Assembly (NCBI GenBank): GCA_023269615.1
Contig: JAHFSY010000022.1
Coordinates: forward strand, 1-64,000
Direction of reading: 5' to 3'
Origin: Verrucomicrobiota bacterium
GTDB taxonomy: Bacteria > Verrucomicrobiota > Verrucomicrobiia > JABWAM01
Length of the DNA: 64,000 nt
The position numbers and the translations under genes were made by a program. The notes below the pieces were generated by a model. It searched no databases. It had not been told where the DNA came from and saw only the letters and a list, made by a program, of their open reading frames with translations. Within the stretch, counting starts at the first letter, position 1. Each line of letters opens with the position of its first letter. Shown piece by piece: positions 27,112-36,349 of this stretch.

Positions 27112-28206
27112 TTACAGAGAAGCAGACTTGAAATTCCCCGGCTCCCACGGCGTCTCGCCGCATTCCTTCGCGATTTCCTGGAAGGCTTCCATCTCGGCCT
27201 TCGTGAAAAGCAGGCCACCATGTTTTTTTGTAGCGGCGGCAGCTTCAGCCTCGATCTGGCCGGGGAGCATGCACTTCTCGTTTCCTTTCCCAAGGATGTC
27301 CGCGATCACGGCTTTCACGTTCTCCGCCTGGTTCCGACCTTTTGCAAACGCGCCGGCGCTCATCACTTCGGGATGGATTGTCTGGAAGAAAAATGCGGTG
27401 GTGTGCTTGTCACCATCATCGGCGTGACGTCCTCGGATCGTCGGGAGCGAACCGCCGATGAAGGCGGCGAGGAGTTCATCGATCAACCCGAGCCCGTAGC
27501 CTTTGTGCGCGCCAAAGGGAAGGAGCGCCACGGCTTTGTGCGGATCAGTCGTGTGATTTCCCTCGGCGTCCACGGCAGAGCCGGGGGGCAGTTGTTTTCC
27601 TTCCCGCTTGAATTGCTGGACGCGTCCCATCGCAACGGTGGACGTGGCCCAGTCAATGACGATTGGATATCCAATGGCCTTCGTCGTGGGAAATCCCCAT
27701 GAGTGCGGATTGGTGCCGAGCGTGGGAGTTTTGCCGCCGAAGGGAACCACTTCCGCGAGCGTCGAGGTGCACGCGGTGTAGGCGATGTAACCTTTTTGCG
27801 CGGCGTCCATCACGTAGCCGCCGCCCCAAAGATAATGAAAACAGTTGTCCACGCTGACAATGCCCACGCCGAATTCGTCGGCAAGCTTCATGCAGGCGTC
27901 CATGGCGCGGTACGCAACAGCCTGTCCGAGCTTTCGTTGTGCGTCCCAAGTTTTGGCCGCCTTGTAGCGTGTGGGAATTTCGCGGATCTTCGCGCCGGGG
28001 ACACATCCTCCGGTGACGCTCCCGAAAAGATGATCGAGGTGAAGCGCCTTGATTGCGTTGTGCGTGCGGATGCCGTGCGTGGCAGCCGCAGCGCAGAAGC
28101 GGGCTCCATCCGCCGCTTCATCCGACGCATAGCCACGATGGCGGTAGGCCTTTTCGACAAGCGTGTTGTGAACTGATTCGGGAACTATGTGGTAAGTCTC
28201 GGACAT
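27112..28206 (-). CDS. Ldh-family (malate/L-lactate/ureidoglycolate type) dehydrogenase
   Basis: The 364-residue protein belongs to the second lactate/malate dehydrogenase family, unrelated to the Rossmann-type enzymes. Blocks include YASDEAADGARFCAAAATHGIRTHN, GIVSVDNCFHYLWGGGYVMDAA, LGTNPHSWGFPT and LLPFGAHKGYGLGLIDELLAAFIGG. These NAD(P)H enzymes reduce 2-oxo acids such as pyruvate, oxaloacetate, ureidoglycolate or 2,3-diketogulonate. The substrate cannot be told. Neighbouring sugar-acid genes suggest a carbohydrate-acid substrate. Confidence 0.88.
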   Translation of the reverse strand: MSETYHIVPESVHNTLVEKAYRHRGYASDEAADGARFCAAAATHGIRTHNAIKALHLDHLFGSVTGGCVPGAKIREIPTRYKAAKTWDAQRKLGQAVAYRAMDACMKLADEFGVGIVSVDNCFHYLWGGGYVMDAAQKGYIAYTACTSTLAEVVPFGGKTPTLGTNPHSWGFPTTKAIGYPIVIDWATSTVAMGRVQQFKREGKQLPPGSAVDAEGNHTTDPHKAVALLPFGAHKGYGLGLIDELLAAFIGGSLPTIRGRHADDGDKHTTAFFFQTIHPEVMSAGAFAKGRNQAENVKAVIADILGKGNEKCMLPGQIEAEAAAATKKHGGLLFTKAEMEAFQEIAKECGETPWEPGNFKSASL

Positions 28207-28268
28207 GGGATGAACGCTTCTTGTTCTGACTCCTGGCTTCTGTCTCCTGTATCCTATCCCCTCTCCCC

Positions 28269-29714
28269 TCAGATATCATGCTGCTTCTTGTCCCCGACCC
28301 AATCGTAGTGGAAGAACTTCCCGGCGGGCTGGTCCACCCGTTCGTACGTGTGCGCGCCGAAATAATCGCGCTGGGCTTGCAGCAGGTTCGCAGGAAGGCG
28401 GGCGCTGCGGTAGCTGTCGAAGTACGCCAGTGACGCGCTGAAGGAGGGAATGGGAATTCCCGCGAGCGCGGCTTGCGAGACGACGGAGCGCCAGTTGTGT
28501 TGCGTGCGTTCGATGATTTCCTTGAAGTAGGGATCGAGCAGCAGGTTGGGAAGTTTTGGATTTTTGTCGAAAGCGTCCTTGATGCGCTGGAGGAAACGGG
28601 CGCGGATGATGCAGCCGCCGCGCCAGATCATTGCGGCGCTTCCAAAATCCAACCCCCATCCCTTTTCCTCGGATGCCGAGCGCATGAGCGCAAAGCCCTG
28701 TGCGTACGAGCAAACTTTCGAGGCGTAGAGCGAATCCTGGATCGCCTGGATGACGGCCTTCTTGTCCTTGCCAAGATCGAAGGCGCCGGTGTTGGCCTTA
28801 AGCAATTTCGAGGCGGAGACGCGTTCCTCTTTTTGCGCGGAGATGCATCGGGCGAAGACGGCTTCGGACATCGTCGAGCACGGGATGCCCATGTCGAGTG
28901 CGGAGATGATTGTCCATTTGCCGGTGCCCTTTTGGCCTGCGCGGTCCATGATCACGTCCACCATCGGCTGGCCTGTGATGGGATCCTTCACCCCGAGAAT
29001 CTTACTGGTGATTTCGATGAGGAAAGAGTCGAGGTCCCCCTGGTTCCATTCAACGAATGTCTTCTGGATTTCGTCGAGAGAGAGTCCGAGTCCGTGGCGG
29101 AGAATGTTGTAGGCTTCGCAAATGAGCTCCATGTCGCCGTACTCGATGCCGTTGTGAACCATCTTTACATAGTGGCCAGCGCCGCCCTTGCCGATGTAGG
29201 CGCAGCAATCGTCCTTGCCCGCCTTGGCGGAAATTTTGCAGAGGATGGGTCCCACCTCGGCGTACGCTTCCTTGCTGCCGCCGGGCATGATGCTTGGTCC
29301 CCAGAGAGCGCCTTCCTCACCGCCCGATACGCCCGTGCCGATGAAGCGGAAGCCCTTCGCCTCCAGCTCTGTGCAGCGCCGCTCGGTGTCGGTGAAAAGA
29401 CTGTTCCCGCCGTCAATGATGATGTCGCCCTTCTCGAGATACGGAAGCATTTCCTGGATGGTATCGTCCACCGGCTTGCCGGCCTTGACCATGATCATAA
29501 ACTTGCGAGGACGCTTGAGCGACGCGACGAATTCCTGGGGCGTATGGGCGCCGAAGAATTTTTTACCCTTCGCGCGTCCATTGAGCAAATTGTCCACCTT
29601 GCTCGTGGTGCGGTTGAAGACGGAGACGGTAAAACCGTTGCGCTCCATGTTGAGGGCGAGGTTCTCGCCCATGACAGCGAGGCCGATGATACCGATGTCG
29701 GAGGTTGGATTCAT
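28269..29714 (-). CDS. gnd: 6-phosphogluconate dehydrogenase, decarboxylating
   Basis: The 481-residue protein spans the whole family: N-terminal NADP fold with [61 protein letters not shown], the catalytic [19 protein letters not shown], and the C-terminal [29 protein letters not shown]. It oxidises and decarboxylates 6-phosphogluconate to ribulose 5-phosphate in the pentose phosphate pathway. Length is that of the long dimeric class. The start at 29714 is preceded by a spaced A/T-rich repeat rather than a clear Shine-Dalgarno. Confidence 0.98.
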   Translation of the reverse strand: MNPTSDIGIIGLAVMGENLALNMERNGFTVSVFNRTTSKVDNLLNGRAKGKKFFGAHTPQEFVASLKRPRKFMIMVKAGKPVDDTIQEMLPYLEKGDIIIDGGNSLFTDTERRCTELEAKGFRFIGTGVSGGEEGALWGPSIMPGGSKEAYAEVGPILCKISAKAGKDDCCAYIGKGGAGHYVKMVHNGIEYGDMELICEAYNILRHGLGLSLDEIQKTFVEWNQGDLDSFLIEITSKILGVKDPITGQPMVDVIMDRAGQKGTGKWTIISALDMGIPCSTMSEAVFARCISAQKEERVSASKLLKANTGAFDLGKDKKAVIQAIQDSLYASKVCSYAQGFALMRSASEEKGWGLDFGSAAMIWRGGCIIRARFLQRIKDAFDKNPKLPNLLLDPYFKEIIERTQHNWRSVVSQAALAGIPIPSFSASLAYFDSYRSARLPANLLQAQRDYFGAHTYERVDQPAGKFFHYDWVGDKKQHDI

Positions 29715-29720
29715 TTGAGG

Positions 29721-29740
29721 AAAATTAAAAGTTAGAAATT
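29721..29740. repeat. 20-bp A/T-rich direct repeat, copy 1
   Basis: AAAATTAAAAGTTAGAAATT occurs here and identically at 30778-30797, so it brackets the SerA-like gene. Each copy is followed about 25 bp later by a GCATCAAGC core. The family looks like a dispersed intergenic repeat. Confidence 0.7.
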
Positions 29741-29802
29741 AAAAGTTAAAAGCTTGGAGGCAAAGCATCAAGCCGGATGGTGCAGCCCCTCCCGGCAGCT
29801 TC

Positions 29803-30762
29803 TCAAAATGCATTGGCCTGCGCGAGAGCTTTTTCTCCGTTGAAAACACGGATGAGATTTTCGGCGGCCATTTTAGCCTGGCGGGCCACGCTTTCAAATG
29901 TGCGCGAGCCGATGTGCGGGGTGATGATCGCGTTGGGGCAGCTGAAGAGCGGGTGGTTGGCGGGCGGCGGCTCCTCTTCCAGCACATCAGCCCCGTAACC
30001 TCCAAGCTGCCCGCTCTTCAATGCTTCAGCCACGGCGGCGCTGTCCACGAGCTCGCCGCGGGCGCAATTCAACAGGACCGCGCCCTTTTTCATGCGGGTG
30101 ATTTGCCGGGCGTTGACCAGGTTGCGGGTTTCGTCCGTGAGATTCGTGTGCAGGCTGATGATGTCGGACTGTTGGAGGATCTGCTCGATGTTCGCGATGC
30201 GCTGCACCTGGTGCTGTTTCGCAAATGCATCATCCCAGTAAATGTCATAACCCAGCACATTCATCCCAAACGCACGGGAGCGGGTGGCAACCTCCTTGCC
30301 GATGCGCCCCATGCCGAGGATGCCCATCGTTTTGCCCATCAGCTCGTTGCCCGTGATGCGCTTCCATTCACCTTTTTTCACATGGTTGCATTCCGTGACG
30401 ATGTGGCGGTAGATCGCGAGCAGCAGCCCGAACGTGTGCTCCGCGACCGTGGTGTGATTCACGCCGGGGCAGAAGGTGACGGGAATTTTGAGCTCCGTCG
30501 CAGCCTTCACATCAATCTTGTCGAGGCCGATTCCATATTTGCTGATGACCTTGAGGCGGGGAAGCGCCTTTTGGATCACGGCGCGCGTGATGGCGTCATC
30601 GCCGCAAAGAAACCCGTCCACATCCCCGACAAGTTCGAGCATGCGGGCCTCGGCCAGCGGCCCGCGCTCGCGCACGAGTTCGTATCCCTCCCTAGCCAGC
30701 AATTGGTGATGCTCGCCCGGGATATCCTGAAACGACGTGGTGGTGAGAAGTACCCGAAGCAT
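29803..30762 (-). CDS. D-2-hydroxyacid dehydrogenase, SerA-like
   Basis: The 319-residue protein has the D-isomer 2-hydroxyacid dehydrogenase fold: LKVISKYGIGLDKIDVKAA, NAD loop GMGRIGKEVATRSRAFGMNVLGYD, LLNCARGELVDSAAVAEAL and the catalytic-histidine motif ITPHIGSRTFESVARQA. It lacks the regulatory ACT domain of full-length SerA. It could be a phosphoglycerate dehydrogenase or a glyoxylate/hydroxypyruvate or sugar-acid reductase; the neighbours gnd and Ldh suggest central sugar-acid metabolism. Confidence 0.88.
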   Translation of the reverse strand: MLRVLLTTTSFQDIPGEHHQLLAREGYELVRERGPLAEARMLELVGDVDGFLCGDDAITRAVIQKALPRLKVISKYGIGLDKIDVKAATELKIPVTFCPGVNHTTVAEHTFGLLLAIYRHIVTECNHVKKGEWKRITGNELMGKTMGILGMGRIGKEVATRSRAFGMNVLGYDIYWDDAFAKQHQVQRIANIEQILQQSDIISLHTNLTDETRNLVNARQITRMKKGAVLLNCARGELVDSAAVAEALKSGQLGGYGADVLEEEPPPANHPLFSCPNAIITPHIGSRTFESVARQAKMAAENLIRVFNGEKALAQANAF

Positions 30763-30777
30763 GAAAGTTAAAAGTTC

Positions 30778-30797
30778 AAAATTAAAAGTTAGAAATT
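30778..30797. repeat. 20-bp A/T-rich direct repeat, copy 2
   Basis: Identical to 29721-29740 (AAAATTAAAAGTTAGAAATT) and placed just upstream of the SerA-like gene. A related but shorter stretch, AAAGTTAAAAGTT, directly precedes it. Confidence 0.7.
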
Positions 30798-30857
30798 CGG
30801 AGTCAGGGCATCAAGCGTGGAAAGGCGGAGGAAGAAAACTTGCGGAAGTTAAGCGGT

Positions 30858-30873
30858 GCTGTTAGCTAGCAGC
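30858..30873. promoter_or_regulatory. Near-perfect palindrome at the lacI-type start
   Basis: GCTGTTAGCTAGCAGC is a 16-base palindrome with one mismatched pair, ending two bases before the GTG start of the LacI-family gene. It would be suitably placed for autorepression or translational blocking. LacI-family sites usually centre on CG, whereas this one centres on GC, so the assignment is weak. Confidence 0.3.
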
Positions 30874-30875
30874 AA

Positions 30876-31844
30876 GTGATTTCTCAAACCGAGCTCGCCC
30901 GCAGGCTGCGGGTTTCCCAGACCGCCGTTTCCGCGGCGCTGCGTCATCGCGAGAAGGAATTGCGCCTTGATCCCGCGCTTGCGGAACGGATCCGCGCCCT
31001 GGCCCATCGCGTGGGCTACCGTCCCAACATCCTCGCCCGTTCGCTGGCGCAGAGGCGCACGCACACGCTGGGCGTGGTGGTCTCCGACTTCAGCGACCCG
31101 ACGTTCGGCAGCCTGCTCAACCACCTCCAGCGCCAGGCATCGAGATCGGGGCATGAGCTCGTCGTCACGGGTTGCGGGGATGACGTTGCCGAGACGCTCC
31201 GCATCTGGGAACGCCTCTTGCAGCGGCGTGTGGATGCGGCGCTGTGGATTGACCGTCCGCCGCACGTCACGCTGTCGCGATTGAAGCGCCTGTGGAAGTT
31301 GGGCGGGCTGCGCGTGATCGGCATCGGCACCGCGTTTCGCAAGGCGGGGATTCCCGCCGTGGTATTCGACAGCCGTGACGCGGTCCGGCAGCTTGCACGA
31401 ATCATTCCCCCGTTGCGAAAATCACCCATCGTCTTTGTCCGGAGCCATCCTGACGGTGAGTTTTCCGAATGGCGCTGGGAATGCGTGCGTCAGACATGGG
31501 GTGGACAATGTGTTGAAGTCGACTGCAGAAATGGATTGGATTTTCAGCAAATTGCAAGATTGAGAACCTCGGGAGGTCCGCTCCCAATCCTTGGGGACCA
31601 GGATTTAACGAGTCTGAAAATCCTGCATCTTTTGCTGACGAGCGGGTGGCTGCCTCGCCGTGATTTTTTGCTGGGCAGCTTTGATGGTCTGCCATGGCTT
31701 CAGGAGTTGAAGCCCGCGCTGACCTCCGTGGCCCAGCCGCTGGAGATGATGGCAAGGCGTGCGATTCAACTGGCGTTGCAACCAGGATTGAAAAATGAAC
31801 TGTCGTCAGTGTGTGGGAAATTGATCAGAGGAGAAACCATCTGA
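30876..31844 (+). CDS. LacI-family transcriptional regulator
   Basis: The 322-residue protein has an N-terminal helix-turn-helix (SQTELARRLRVSQTAVSAALRH, about 3-24) with the hinge helix region PNILARSLAQRRT, then a periplasmic-binding-protein-like domain (about 60-310; LGVVVSDFSDPTFGSLLNHL). It uses GTG at 30876; an in-frame stop at 30867 rules out any longer start. It is divergent from the SerA-like gene and may control it or the neighbouring sugar-acid genes. The effector is unknown. Confidence 0.88.
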   Translation: MISQTELARRLRVSQTAVSAALRHREKELRLDPALAERIRALAHRVGYRPNILARSLAQRRTHTLGVVVSDFSDPTFGSLLNHLQRQASRSGHELVVTGCGDDVAETLRIWERLLQRRVDAALWIDRPPHVTLSRLKRLWKLGGLRVIGIGTAFRKAGIPAVVFDSRDAVRQLARIIPPLRKSPIVFVRSHPDGEFSEWRWECVRQTWGGQCVEVDCRNGLDFQQIARLRTSGGPLPILGDQDLTSLKILHLLLTSGWLPRRDFLLGSFDGLPWLQELKPALTSVAQPLEMMARRAIQLALQPGLKNELSSVCGKLIRGETI

Positions 31845-31905
31845 GGTTCCGATCTCCTTCCACTTTCCACTTTCATCCTTCAACTTTCCGCCCTTATATC
31901 CCCCC

Positions 31906-33621
31906 ATGCCTTCGCTCTTTACCCGTCTCCCCGCTCCGCCACCCCGCCGATATGTTCCAAAAACACTGGATTGCTCCGACCTGGCGGCGCTCGTGCGGAT
32001 TCATGAGGAACTTCTTTCCCGCCCGCTGCCCACGGAGCATTCGGTGCACTGCTGGATGGATGACGTTCGCGAGATTTCCGTGGCGCTGGGCGAGCATGAC
32101 GCGATCACGTACATCCGCAAGTCCGTCAACACGCGTGACAAGCAGGCCCAGGCTGACTACCTGCATCTCATCCAGAAAATCCAGCCGGGCCTCGCGCCGT
32201 TTCGCGACAAGCTGAACAAGAAACTGCTGGAGCATCCGCTGCGCCGCCGTTTTCCAAGACGATGGGGCCTGATGCTTCGCTCGCGGCAGAACGCCGTGGA
32301 TCTTTTTCGCGAGAAGAACATTCCCATCGACCGCCAGATTGACGAGACCGCGCTCCGTTACTCGCAGCTCACGGGAGGGCTGGAAGTCATGTTCGACGGA
32401 CGGAAACAAACACTCACCCAGATGGGCGTTTACATGGAGCGCACCGACCGCGGCCTGCGCCAGCGCGCATGGGAGACCGTCGCGAAGCGGCGTTACCAGG
32501 TGAAGGATCGGATTGACGCGATTTATGACCGTCTCGTGAAGCTGCGGACGCGCGTGGCCCGCAATGCCGGGTTTTCCAACTTCCGCGACTTCTGCCACCT
32601 CCGTTACGACCGTTTCGACTACACGCCCAAACATTGTTTCACGTTTCATGATTCGGTCGAGGAGGTGGTGATGCCCGCCCTGCGGCGGATGCGCGATCGC
32701 CGCGCGCGGGAAATAGCGCTTGACCCGATCAAGCCATGGGATCTCGCCGTGGATCCATTCGGGCGCCCGCCCCTGAAGCCGTTTCAAAACGGGAAACAGC
32801 TCGCGGGCCTTTCAAAAAAAGTGTTCGACCGCGTGGACCGCGCGCTCGGGCGCCAGTTTGAAACGCTGATCCGTTGCGGCGTGCTCGACCTGGACAACCG
32901 TCCGGGCAAGGAACCCGGCGGATACCAGTGCACGCTGCCCGAGCGGAAGCTGCCCTTTATTTTCATGAACGCGGTGGGGCGCGACACCGACGTGCGGACG
33001 CTGCTGCACGAGGGGGGCCATGCGTTTCACATGCTGGCGGCGAAGGACGAGCCGATTCTTGATTACCGACAGTCGCCGACGGAATTTTGCGAGGTGGCCT
33101 CCATGAGCATGGAGCTTCTCGCCAACCGCCACGTGGATGTCTTTTATCAGAACCGCGAGGATCAGGATCGCAGCACGCGCGTCCTGCTCGAGGGCACGCT
33201 CGATGTGCTGCCCTGGGTGGCGACGATTGATGCGTTCCAGCACTGGGTGTACACGCACCCGCAGCACACACGGGTGGAGCGGCGCACGGCCTGGATGCGT
33301 TTGCGGCGGCGCTTCGGCGATGGCGCGGACTGGAGCGAACATCGCCCCAACGAGGAGGTGTTGTGGCACCGCCAGCTTCATCTCTTCGGAATCCCGTTCT
33401 ACTACATCGAGTACGGCATTGCCCAGCTGGGCGCGCTGATGGTGTGGCATCGTGCGCAGAAAAACCCGTCCGCAGCGCTGGGCGCGTACAAGCGCGCATT
33501 GAAACTCGGCGGCAGCGTCGGCTTGCGGGAACTCTTCAGCGCCGCAGGAGGAAAGCTCGATTTCAGCGCCCGCACAATGAAGCCCCTCGTGGAAACAGTA
33601 ATGGAGCAGCTGGGGTTTTGA
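31906..33621 (+). CDS. pepF: M3-family metallopeptidase, oligoendopeptidase F-like
   Basis: The 571-residue protein carries the zinc site LLHEGGHAFHML (HExxH type, HEGGH) near residue 367 and the downstream glutamate in FCEVASMSMELLA, as in M3 peptidases. The N-terminal helical part with SLxTRDKQAQADYLHL-like sequence is typical of PepF/M3B. No signal peptide, so it acts in the cytoplasm on oligopeptides. The next gene starts only four bases after the stop, suggesting co-translation. Confidence 0.92.
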   Translation: MPSLFTRLPAPPPRRYVPKTLDCSDLAALVRIHEELLSRPLPTEHSVHCWMDDVREISVALGEHDAITYIRKSVNTRDKQAQADYLHLIQKIQPGLAPFRDKLNKKLLEHPLRRRFPRRWGLMLRSRQNAVDLFREKNIPIDRQIDETALRYSQLTGGLEVMFDGRKQTLTQMGVYMERTDRGLRQRAWETVAKRRYQVKDRIDAIYDRLVKLRTRVARNAGFSNFRDFCHLRYDRFDYTPKHCFTFHDSVEEVVMPALRRMRDRRAREIALDPIKPWDLAVDPFGRPPLKPFQNGKQLAGLSKKVFDRVDRALGRQFETLIRCGVLDLDNRPGKEPGGYQCTLPERKLPFIFMNAVGRDTDVRTLLHEGGHAFHMLAAKDEPILDYRQSPTEFCEVASMSMELLANRHVDVFYQNREDQDRSTRVLLEGTLDVLPWVATIDAFQHWVYTHPQHTRVERRTAWMRLRRRFGDGADWSEHRPNEEVLWHRQLHLFGIPFYYIEYGIAQLGALMVWHRAQKNPSAALGAYKRALKLGGSVGLRELFSAAGGKLDFSARTMKPLVETVMEQLGF

Positions 33622-33625
33622 AACG

Positions 33626-36304
33626 ATGCACCTCATGCTCCGCCTTGTCCCCGCTGCGCCTTGTAGGAGCCGAAGCCCTTCGGCGACCGGGATTCAGGGT
33701 TCCCGCCGTTCCTTTCCTGATTCCCGGTCGCGGACAGGCGTCCACTCCTACATCCTGCTGCTGATCGCAGTCATCACATCGGGCGCGTGGGCACAGGCGC
33801 CCAAAAAGGTTCCCACGTTTCAGATCCGCGCGCGGGTGGTTTCGGTCGCCGGAGTGAAGCCGTCGGAAAATGAGTTCACGTATCAATTTGTCGGCTCTCT
33901 AACAAACGTGACGTCCAAGGTGGATGAATGGAGCCCCTGGTTGAAGTATGGGCGTCCGGAAGTGAACTACACCTTGAGCACCTATCCGGCAGTCGCCTCA
34001 AAAAAATTTCCCGTGACGGTCCGGCTCAACGTGGGCGGCGTGGTGGACCCAACCATGGTGGAGGCGGAGCTGAAGCTCGATGAGACCGGTGAACTCGTGA
34101 AGATTTCCGCTGAAATGATGGGGCCGGGACTTGGGATCGTCATGTGGCGTGACAAAAATAAAACACCGCATGCAGCCTCCATGGCAGACTATAACCAGCG
34201 ATATTGGAAGTTTCTGGACGGCGTGAATGTCACCGAAGCGCAGAGGCCGAAACTTTTTCCGATCATCGACGATTTTTACCCGGGAGACGACAATCTCAAG
34301 ACATTCCGCGAGGGGCTTGAAAATCTCGGGCGCGCGGGGTTCGGCACGATCGTTCTCGCTCCGTCCAAGGCATCGCGCGATCTTCTCTTGAAATACGGAT
34401 ATCATTGGAACATCGGGGCGGTCTATGGGCCGCCCGGTTTATCGTCGGATATCATGGACGGGGGCGACGGCAATGGAGTCACGGTTGACAAGCCCGACAC
34501 CAGCGATGCGTGGGCGGCGGCGCTGGTCCAGCCATATCTCGATGCGGGATACAAGCGCGAGGACGTGGTCCTGTTCGGACTTGCCGACGAAACGAGCTGG
34601 TGGTTTCCGCAGTCAACCACCGAGCCGATCCTCAAGTATCTCGTTGCGCTCGAGCGCTTTCGTGATTACCTGAAGTCGCAAAACTTGAAACCGTCCGATG
34701 TCGGTGCCGACGACTGGAAGAAGGTGATGCCGAGCGACCATCGGCAGGAGAAGGGGTTGGCTGGGAGGAAGCTCTTTTACTGGACCATACGATTTTTCTC
34801 ATGGGACTCGGCGCGGCATTTTGCGAAGTACACGGCCGCGCTCGAGGGGGCGTTTTATCCGGGCATGCCGATTTACGCGAATTGGAATTGTTTCAACGGT
34901 CGCTTCTACACGGCGGGGCCTTTCCAAGGCTGCCCCGACCCGAAAAACGTGAATGCGGCTCTCGCCGGTCCGGATTGGTTTGAGTTCGGGCGCATGGGCG
35001 CCATCACGATGCCCTGGGTGGAGGATTGGTTTGCCGACTCGCAGGCATACCAATGGTCGTTCTACAGTTCGAAGCTGCGCTGCGTCTCGGTGAAAAATAA
35101 CGGGCGATTCGGCGGATACATCGTCCCACGATCGGGCGGCGATCGCCGTGACGGCATGATGCAAAAGATTCTTTGCCTCATCGGCAGCGGCGGCAAGGCG
35201 ATCAAGTATTTTGTCTTCGGTCCCGAGTACATGTTCCCCGGAAACTGTTATTCCGAAAACGCAAAAGTGCTTCCCAGCATGGCCGAGGCGCACCAGATGA
35301 TCGGCGCGGCGGAGGATTTACTGTGGCCTGGCGAGCGGATGGCTCCCGAGGTCGCCATCCTGATGCCGCGAAGCTCGCAGGCGTGGGACCTGCGGGACAA
35401 GCCTCACCCCATGGACATCATGGATTGTACGAACACGCGCCTGAACAAGTTGACGGTGGACTACATGGCGGAGGTGTTCGACCTGTACGTCGCCTTGCAG
35501 CACGCCAGCATCCCGGTGGATTTTGTGGATGAGGACAATCTTACGCCCGAGGGTTTGAAGGCATACCGTGTGCTCTACGTGACCGAGCCCGACGTTCCCG
35601 AGGAAGGCCATCGCGGGCTTGCGCAATGGGTGGAGGACGGTGGAACGCTCGTGACCGTGACGGGTGCGGCTACAAACGATCGTTATGGCGATCCCTGCAA
35701 CGTGCTCAGCAAGGCGACCGGCATCGAGGAAAAAGCCCGCAAACGGTTGCTCGTGCCAAAGGTCTCCAGGCTCAAGTCCGTGGGGCACGGAAAAGGAACG
35801 CTGGGGGAATTCACAGCCGTCGGCGCGCGGGGACATCTCACGAGCACACGGGGCGACGTGCTCGCAACGTTCGACGACCGCTCCCAAGCCATCATGAATG
35901 TTTCCGTGGGCAATGGGCGCGTGGTGCACTTCTCTTGGTTTCCCGGAATGTCGTACATGAAATCGGCCACCAAAACGAAGGATGGCCTGCCCGCCGGATT
36001 TTCGGACTCGATCCGCGACTGGATTGTCCAGCCCACGCAACTAGCCGGCGTGCAGCCGCCGGTTGTCCTGGATCACGCGCTGGTGGAAGCGCCGGTGTTG
36101 ATCTCGGAAAAAGGCGCGGCAATCACGATGCTGAACTGGAACGGGGAGCCGCTGAAAAACGTGAACGTCACCGTCCGCCTCCCGTTTGAGGCAAAAAGCG
36201 TGAAAAGCGTAAAACACGGAGACATCCACTTTCAATCATCCAACGAAGGTCTGAAATTTTCCCTGCCGCTCGACTCCGCCGACATCATCATGGTCCGTCC
36301 GTGA
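33626..36304 (+). CDS. Secreted glycosidase-like protein with a trimerisation-type domain
   Basis: The 892-residue product begins 4 bases after pepF. Residues about 44-60 (ILLLIAVITSGAWAQA) form a signal peptide core. Residues about 60-230 look like a beta domain; the middle (about 230-560) is barrel-like with DxxxW and WNCFNGRFY segments; about 570-740 resembles the GATase-like trimerisation domain of GH42 enzymes (VLYVTEPDVPEEGHRGLAQWVEDGGTLV); the end is a beta domain. I cannot name the substrate. Codons 13-43 are a translated REP-like element, and no ATG lies between it and the signal peptide, so either the insertion is translated or the start is unusual. Confidence 0.6.
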   Translation: MHLMLRLVPAAPCRSRSPSATGIQGSRRSFPDSRSRTGVHSYILLLIAVITSGAWAQAPKKVPTFQIRARVVSVAGVKPSENEFTYQFVGSLTNVTSKVDEWSPWLKYGRPEVNYTLSTYPAVASKKFPVTVRLNVGGVVDPTMVEAELKLDETGELVKISAEMMGPGLGIVMWRDKNKTPHAASMADYNQRYWKFLDGVNVTEAQRPKLFPIIDDFYPGDDNLKTFREGLENLGRAGFGTIVLAPSKASRDLLLKYGYHWNIGAVYGPPGLSSDIMDGGDGNGVTVDKPDTSDAWAAALVQPYLDAGYKREDVVLFGLADETSWWFPQSTTEPILKYLVALERFRDYLKSQNLKPSDVGADDWKKVMPSDHRQEKGLAGRKLFYWTIRFFSWDSARHFAKYTAALEGAFYPGMPIYANWNCFNGRFYTAGPFQGCPDPKNVNAALAGPDWFEFGRMGAITMPWVEDWFADSQAYQWSFYSSKLRCVSVKNNGRFGGYIVPRSGGDRRDGMMQKILCLIGSGGKAIKYFVFGPEYMFPGNCYSENAKVLPSMAEAHQMIGAAEDLLWPGERMAPEVAILMPRSSQAWDLRDKPHPMDIMDCTNTRLNKLTVDYMAEVFDLYVALQHASIPVDFVDEDNLTPEGLKAYRVLYVTEPDVPEEGHRGLAQWVEDGGTLVTVTGAATNDRYGDPCNVLSKATGIEEKARKRLLVPKVSRLKSVGHGKGTLGEFTAVGARGHLTSTRGDVLATFDDRSQAIMNVSVGNGRVVHFSWFPGMSYMKSATKTKDGLPAGFSDSIRDWIVQPTQLAGVQPPVVLDHALVEAPVLISEKGAAITMLNWNGEPLKNVNVTVRLPFEAKSVKSVKHGDIHFQSSNEGLKFSLPLDSADIIMVRP
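33662..33752. repeat. REP-like inverted pair inside a coding region
   Basis: The left unit (33662-33691) has TGTAGGAGCC, a GCCGAAG-CC-CTTCGGC stem and GGCGACCGGG. The right unit is an inverted, more divergent copy ending CTCCTACA at 33752. The pair matches the 3059-3140 element. It overlaps codons 13-43 of the secreted protein gene and encodes an Arg/Ser-rich segment (RSRSPSATG) before the signal peptide. Confidence 0.8.
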
Positions 36305-36349
36305 AAATACAGGAGGGCGGGCATCTTGCCCGCGCTCCCGTCCAAAATT

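Noticed and set aside
28473..29735. 420-codon plus-strand open frame opposite gnd
   Set aside because: Antisense to a clear 6-phosphogluconate dehydrogenase.
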